From assembly GCF_050624435.1 (NCBI RefSeq), contig NC_134530.1, positions 142,640,721 to 142,704,720 of the forward strand: a stretch of DNA of 64,000 nucleotides. Direction: 5' to 3'. The first letter of the stretch is position 1, and each line of letters opens with the position of its first letter. Below are positions 58,273 through 64,000 of the stretch, in pieces. Position numbers and translations under genes: made by a program. The DNA comes from Tenrec ecaudatus (Eukaryota > Chordata > Mammalia > Afrosoricida > Tenrecidae). Under the pieces are notes generated by a model, which had not been told where the DNA came from, ran no database searches, and worked only from the letters and a program-made list of their open reading frames with translations.

Positions 58273-58470
58273 CAGGGGTCGGCAAACTTTTGAGACGGAA
58301 GAGCCAATCCTGTCCCTCACAGCATTTTTGAAAATATTTAGAGCCATGAATATATTTTTATCAAAAAATTAAATTAATAGTATTTCATTTTTTTTCAATT
58401 TTACTTCAAATGCACATGTATGTACCAAAGAGCATCACACAGCTCTTAAGCTGCAGTTAACTGACCCCTA
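58273..58470 (+). mobile_element. hAT-like MITE, about 198 bp
   Basis: The left end CAGGGGTCGGCAAACTT is matched by the right end AGTTAACTGACCCCTA read in reverse (TAGGGGTCAGTTAACT). The interior is AT-rich with 'agagccaatcctg' and 'ttagagccatgaatat' words, as in small hAT derivatives with GGGGTCGGCAAAC ends. No clear 8-bp duplication remains, so the exact ends are uncertain. Confidence 0.65.
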
Positions 58471-58477
58471 GACAAGA

Positions 58478-58710
58478 ATTTCAAGAGAAACAAAACCAGC
58501 AATATTCTTATATGTATAAGAAAGAAATTTATGTCAAGAAAGCCGCCCACACGACCACAGAGCAGGCAAGCCCAGTCTGTCTCCCTCAAGTCCATGGGCC
58601 AAAGGCTAACCTGGAAGCACTTTCCAACTCCTGCAGCTGTTGGCCAACGAACCAGAAGGCAGACTGGTGAAGGCCGAGTCAGATAGGCAGGTCAGATGTC
58701 AGACGGTGAC
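58478..58710 (-). repeat. LTR-like repeat, antisense, diverged copy
   Basis: 'aagagaaacaaaaccagcaa' and 'tatgtataagaaagaaattt' parallel the reversed end of the repeat at 45800-45850, as at 14573-14630. The rest ('caagtccatgggccaaaggc', 'gtcagataggcagg') is only loosely alike. Confidence 0.4.
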
Positions 58711-58724
58711 AGCCTTCAGGGTTG

Positions 58725-58925
58725 ACATAGTGGTTACAGGTTGGACATAGTGGTTACAGCTGCTGCCAGGTTAGTAGTTCAAACCACCAACTGCTCTGCA
58801 GGCGGCCGGTGGAGCTTTCTATTCCCATAAACAATAAGAGTCTCTGAAACTCCCAGGGATGGTTCTGCCCTGGAGTATTAGGGCCACGATGAGTCAGCTC
58901 GACGCCACGGCAGTGAGTGGGATCT
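58725..58925 (+). mobile_element. AfroSINE-type SINE with a duplicated head
   Basis: 'gttgacatagtggttacagg' is followed at once by 'gttggacatagtggttacag', a roughly 20-bp duplication of the head. It then continues 'agtagttcaaaccaccaact', 'agagtctctgaaactcccag' and 'gacgccacggcagtgagtgg'. Confidence 0.78.
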
Positions 58926-60112
58926 CCACGTGCTTGAAAAGCAGGTAAGAAGAGAGTAGAGTTGTGGTTTGATTTTGGTGGGTTGTTTGGTTTGATTTTT
59001 TTGGTTTAGGAAAATTAAAGAATCTAATTAGAATTCTGAACAAGTACCCAAATGATTCCTGAAACCAAAATCAGGATACTCCTCAAAATAGATCTGGAGG
59101 CTTCTAATTGGACACAGTAGACGCAGCACAAAGCTTTGTCTCGTCGATGTCCTGAGATCTAATGAAATGATACAGAAATAAATCGACCTCAGTAAACAGC
59201 CGCAGGAGGACCGCTAGAGGAACAGGAGATGAAAACCAATTTGTGGAAGATGGAAAGAGGCTGGACACCTGTGGCCTGAGAGGACACAGCAGACAACCCA
59301 GAATGTATGAAAGGGGAGCTCACTCCAGAGTCCATCTCCTCGGCAGAGCTCCATGAAGTCAGAGAAGCTGCAGGTTGAGTCAGCAGGCGCCTCCAAGGGC
59401 AACAGCCAGCACAGAATCTCTGAACAGAGGAGTTTGTTGAAAAAGCTATCTGGAACATGGCTGCACCCGACATCTGTGCAGGCTCCCTACCCTCCTGTCC
59501 CATCACTAAACACAGGAAATTCCAAATCGTATTGGAAATCTTGGCCAAAAAAAGCAAAGGGGAAACAAAACCTTTCTTAAAAAGGGAAGATACTGTCTAA
59601 GGAGACTCGGGAATCAGAAAGCTGGATATCCGTTCCCTGAGTAAAGCCTTCTCCATTCCTCATTTTGGAACCCCAAACTCCCTCCCCAATAAAACCAAGA
59701 TGGTTCCAGTATTTTAACTGAAGCGAAAGCAGCCAGTGGAGATGTTCATTCATGGAAGAGGTGGCTGGCTGGCCACCAAGATTCAGTGCTCCTGCTCCTT
59801 CGTGTGATGCTGTAGCACTAGGCGCTGGCTACCCAGCCAGGAACTCCGCTTTCTTGCATCAAGATGAGTGTGAACAGCAGGTGTGTGTCACTTCCAGACC
59901 AGGGGTCGCTCGGGAGCCCTGCTATCTCAGAAAGTAGGTGGTGCCTTTTCTCCCTCCTTTTCCCTGCTGCAGGCCAGAGGCAGAGGGCACCTACAAGAGA
60001 TGCGGGCCCCACCAGAGGAGAAGCCTCAGAATCACTGCCCGCAAGAAGCCACCTGGCAACCAGAAACATTCACATTGGACTGTGCTGAAATTTAGAGCTT
60101 CATTTGGGGGAG
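58926..60112. other. About 1.2 kb, no gene recognised
   Basis: Frames of up to 122 codons occur on both strands (for example 59189-59557 minus) but overlap each other and show no domain. 59740-60110 is relatively GC-rich and could be an old repeat. Confidence 0.35.
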
Positions 60113-60540
60113 CAACAGTTGTTGCTAGGTGCCATCAAGTTGCTTCTAATTCATAACGACCTTATGTACAACAGAAGGAAATACGTTCCAGTCCTGCGCC
60201 ATCCTCACAATTACCGTTCTGCTTGAACTCATCGGTGCAGCCACCACCATGTCTCTCTATGTCCTGGAGAGTCTTTCTCTTTTTCGCTGACCTGCTACTT
60301 TACCAAGCATGATGTCCTTCTCCAGGGACTGGTCTCACCTGACAACACGTCCAAAGCCCGTGAGATGAAGTCTTGCCATCCTCGCTTCTAAGGAGCAATC
60401 TGACTATACTTCTTCCAAGACAGATTTGTTTGTTCCTCTGGCAGCCCACGATACATATTCTTTCCCCACACTATAATTCAAATGCATAGATTTTTCTTCT
60501 ACTTTTCTTACTTCTTGTCCAACTTTCACAAGTACACGAG
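60113..60540 (-). mobile_element. RTE 3' end, antisense, about 430 bp
   Basis: From 'ttgttgctaggtgccatcaa' through 'tgtacaacagaaggaaatac', 'accaagcatgatgtccttct', 'cttctaaggagcaatctgac' and 'cttcttccaagacagatttg' to 'ttgtccaactttcacaag', the reversed RTE 3' region. It is the longest antisense copy of this end in the window. Confidence 0.8.
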
Positions 60541-62924
60541 AAAACTAAAAATGTAGAATGGCTCGCTATTGCAACTTGGGGGGACAACTAGTATTACCAT
60601 AATCTATCATCCCTTCCATCTACAGAGAGCTTACACTCCTGGGAGAGAGCCCGCAGAAAGCAGACCTCTATACGCAATCAGAAACTTCTAAAATCCACAT
60701 CCCTCATTCTCAAATATAATAAAGCACTCAAGATTACAGAATCTAGAGGGAAAATAAGCAGCAGCAGCCAAATATATATACATAACAACATGATAAACAA
60801 TAATAATCCAGACAAAAGAAGAGAGATTGTCTATGGAATAGAAGAAAAGTGTAACATATGTGTGTGCCTATGTATTTGTATATGAATATATTCACATTAG
60901 TGTCCTCAAAGTGATTTGAAAAGATAATGCTTTTACAAAATCAGAACTGGTTATTCCTATCCCCCGGCTCCTCACCCCCGCCACACACACACACACACAC
61001 ACACACGCACGCACGCACACACACATGCACCATTAATGTTCTGCATTTCACTGGTCATTCTTTCAATTATATAAATTTTCCAAGAGTTCTTTGAAATTAA
61101 GTATTTGGCTGCTGACATTTTAAAACTTAGTAGAAAGGTGAAAAGATAGCATCTAGCGCCTACCCTGGCTTGTCTCTGAGTGGTGCAGTTCAGTGCCCAA
61201 GGTCGGCTGTGCAAACTCACTCAGTGGAGCCTTAGCAAACAACTGTGCAAGACATCTGCTTCTCAGAGGTCAGCGGTGAACACCCTGTGAAGTTCTGCTC
61301 TGGGCCCTTTCTGCTCTGATTTGAACTTGACTCCCCGCCTCAACAATAAAGACCTTTCCTAGAACATAAAGCAAAAGATAGTATATATCAAGAAAAAACT
61401 TTTATATAAAATGTACAACAAAGAGAATCAATGTAGAAGATTCAACACCCAACAAACAGAATTTCTAAAAAGATTTTAAACAATTTTAAGCAGGGAAGAA
61501 TGATATAACTCGAAAATAACAGATGGACAAGAGACTTTCAGTTTGTAGAACTGTGGAATGAAAAAATAGTGGAACTATTCACAAACTTCTTGGAGCCTCC
61601 TCCTAGTTTATAAATTGAAGGAGGACATTAAGAACCCCAGGAAAGGAGTTGGACGGTGTTACGCAAAATGAGGAGGGAAAAGTCCCCGCTAGACACCACA
61701 TCGTGAACACCAAATATTCAGGAAAGGTTTTTTTAAAACCTCTAGAGAAAAAGATCATTTTCTAAGGAACCATAATAAAACTTCCTATCAGCAAGAGAGG
61801 AAGGGGGGTGGGTGGTGAGGCTGGGGAGGCAGGGGAAGGAAATGCTTGGCTGTAGAATCCTGTGTTCTGCCCAACAATATGTGAAGTCACACTAAAGACA
61901 TTTTCATATTTGCAAGGACACACATTCTACGTCCCAGCTGTTTTCCCGGTGAAGATGCTGTTGGATACACTCCAGAGAAATGAGGCGTCTGTCTAAACTA
62001 ACAAAGAGGGAGATGTGGAATAAAGGAAAGCTTAGACTGAAACCAGTAATATAATGAAAAATAATTCCAGGATGCTCATGAGGTCTGCAAAACATCCTAC
62101 AGCAGAGTAGGAAGTCAATCAACCTATGTAATGTGTAGAATGACCAGGGAAATGGATGACATGAGCAGTTTAGTGTAGAAAACTTTGTTTCTTTTCTCAA
62201 CAAGAGAAAGGCCTGGGGATTCCAGAAAAAGGAAAAACAAAAGCTCATTCCAGAAAACCATGATCCAAATATGAATCCAGCTTGAAAACAGCATGATTTT
62301 AAGCAATTTCTGAAATTATAAGAGAGTTCATTTAAACTGGACGCAAGACAATTCTTCTCCAACTAGCCCAGAGGTTCTGACCTTTGACCTAGGAAAAGGG
62401 AAATGTCATTTTTGCATATTGCTAGACTATGCAATAAACAAGGACTAAAAATTTGCAATAGTATAAATTTGGCCAGGGAGAGGTTGAGTTTCAATTTTCA
62501 GAATCAACCTATACACAGCATGAAAGAGGGATTATAATAATTAATTTGGCATTCACTTTGAACATGTAAAAGCAAAAGTATAGCTGAATGTGGAAAATAG
62601 GTGGGAAAAACAACACAGGTAATTGTCTCACCCATGTACAAAGAGGCTTCATTACGTTTGTGAGAAAAGATCCATTATCTTTTCATTCATTTTTTTCCAT
62701 GAACTTTTTGAAGCTCCTTCGTTCATACAGAACATGTCTACATTTCAACGTGAATGATAATTCCCTAGTCAGAACTACCCCCTGTCTGAATTACGGCAAC
62801 AGCTCCTGAACCACTGCCAGTGCTTCCATCCAGACCTCCCTACAGGTATTTTCAACATGAAAGCCAGACGAATTCTAAACCCCAGTTGGGCCACAGGACT
62901 CCGCTCCTCAAATCCTTTCTTTCT
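60541..62924. other. About 2.4 kb, nothing recognised except a microsatellite
   Basis: AT-rich. 61904-62362 has overlapping minus frames without a domain. No named repeat seen. Confidence 0.35.
60982..61025. repeat. (CA)n microsatellite with CACG variants
   Basis: A CA run interrupted near its right end by GCAC units. Confidence 0.95.
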
Positions 62925-63790
62925 TTTTTCTTTAAAGATCATTTTATTGGGGCTCTTACAGCTCTCATAACATTCCATACATCAATTGCAATGGGGGTAT
63001 GCATTGATCACTGTAATGGGTTTCCCTTTCTTCCCCTCCTCCCCCCACCAGCTCCCAATATCTTTCTAGCATCACTACTCCCATTTCTGTTTCTGAGGGG
63101 TTTATCTGACCTGGATTCCGTGGGTCGTGAGCTCATATCTGTACCAGTGTACATGCTCCAGTCTAGCCGGAACTGAAAGGCAGGACTGAGGTCAAGATAG
63201 TGGGGGGTGAGGAAGCCTCAAAGAACCAGAGGAATATTGTGTGTTTCATCGGTGCTGTATTGTGCCCTGGTTGACTCATCTCTTTCTTGTGACCCTTCTG
63301 GGAGGGAATCTCCTATTGTCTACAGATGAGTTTTGGGTCTCTGCTTCAACCCACCCGGTTCTCAACAATATGTTTTCTGTTTGTTTGTTTGTTTGTTTGT
63401 TTGTTTGTTTGTTTGTGGCCTCCTGGTGTCCGTTAGCTGATGACGTCAACACCCCATGATCGCACAGGCTGGTGTGCTTCTTCCATGTGGGCTTGTTACT
63501 TCTCTGATAGATGGCTGCTTGTTTAACCTCAAGCCTTTAAGAACCCAGGTTCTCTACTGTTTGATAGATGGTCACCATCAGCTTTCTTCACTACATTTGC
63601 TTATGCACCCACTTTGTTTTCAGCGATCTTGTCAGGAGGGTGAGCATCACAGAATGCCAGGTTGTTAGAACAAAGTATTCTTGCATTGAGGGAGGGCTTG
63701 TGTAGAGGCCCAAAGTCCATCGCCTTCCTCAACGTATTGCCATATAAATATATGTACATAGGCCAATACCTCTATTTTTATCCTCAAAGT
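62925..63790 (-). mobile_element. L1 3' UTR, antisense, diverged subfamily
   Basis: It begins with a T-rich tail ('atcattttattggggctctt') and follows the 3' UTR order through 'ctgtaccagtgtacatgctc', 'ttcatcggtgctgtattg', 'aggctggtgtgcttcttcca' and 'cattgagggagggcttgtgt' to 'gccatataaatatatgtac'. It has a (GTTT)n expansion at 63378-63416 and is more diverged than the copy at 3868. Confidence 0.8.
63378..63416. repeat. (GTTT)n microsatellite inside the L1 3' UTR
   Basis: About nine TTTG/GTTT units in a row. Confidence 0.95.
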
Positions 63791-64000
63791 CTTTCGATGA
63801 CTTTCCACTACACTCAGTAAAAGCATAAATGAGGCAGAATGGCAAAAGAAACTCCACGTTTGTTAGCTGCTAAATGACTTGCCCATTTCTCCCTCCCATC
63901 TTGGACAGCTGACTGCTAGTTGACCCACCCACTCCTCCTCCCATTATGGGAAATCTCTGCTAGTGATTAATTTTAGAATATACTCTCATGTTCCCAGGTT

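Noticed and set aside
61904-62362. 152-codon minus frame
   Set aside because: Composition is plain AT-rich translation with no domain, and it overlaps another frame of equal quality.

Overview
The window looks like nuclear DNA of an afrotherian mammal, most probably a tenrec (Echinops-like). This is an inference. It rests on many tRNA-derived SINEs of the AfroSINE type, many copies of a BovB/RTE-type LINE, a young L1 lineage whose 3' UTR and tail recur in both orientations, and one SPIN-type hAT MITE. From memory, SPIN occurs in tenrec, some rodents, bats, bushbaby and opossum. There are no bacterial-style operons, and I saw no tRNA or rRNA genes and no CRISPR array.

One protein-coding gene is supported. 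It is on the minus strand: four coding exons at 30692-30874, 17454-17580, 11192-11279 and 1782-1893. They join in phase with GT-AG borders into 170 codons with no stop. They encode the four-EF-hand regulatory domain of a short calcium-binding mitochondrial carrier (SCaMC, ATP-Mg/phosphate carrier) closest to SLC25A24. Its divergence fits the mammalian SCaMC-1-like paralogue (mouse Slc25a54) at least as well as SLC25A24 itself. The six-helix carrier domain would lie beyond the left edge. Exon 1 sits in a GC- and CpG-rich island (about 30.56-31.64 kb) with an ETS site, a GC box and CCAAT boxes.

A second gene-derived sequence is a dead, intronless copy of XKR8 (caspase-activated lipid scramblase family) at 46.15-48.40 kb, plus strand. 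It has several stops, frameshifts and a small SINE insertion. It is joined directly to an L1 3' end, and the pair appears flanked by one short target-site duplication inside an older L1.

Layout: 0-30.7 kb is the intronic part of the carrier gene, filled with RTE copies (5.3-8.6, 13.2-14.5, 18.1-20.0, 20.6-24.2 kb), AfroSINEs, L1 3' ends and an older L1 in antisense (24.2-26.2 kb). At 29.3-30.4 kb there is a decayed hAT transposon. 30.6-31.6 kb is the promoter island. 32.2-32.4 kb is a SPIN MITE with perfect 8-bp duplications. 32.4-39.1 kb holds LTR-like and L1 fragments. 39.2-56.9 kb is dominated by two head-to-tail, nearly full-length but dead L1s, the first interrupted by an LTR-like repeat and by the XKR8/L1 insertion. 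57-64 kb holds a Tigger MITE, a hAT-like MITE, SINEs, an RTE end and an L1 end in sparse, otherwise unrecognised DNA.

I found no convincing new biological system. The items most worth a second look are the XKR8-L1 chimera, the SPIN copy, the 68-bp fold-back palindrome at 44.35-44.41 kb, the carrier paralogue with an altered second EF-hand, and the hAT remnant beside the promoter island. Element names come from memory of the families, not from a database search.
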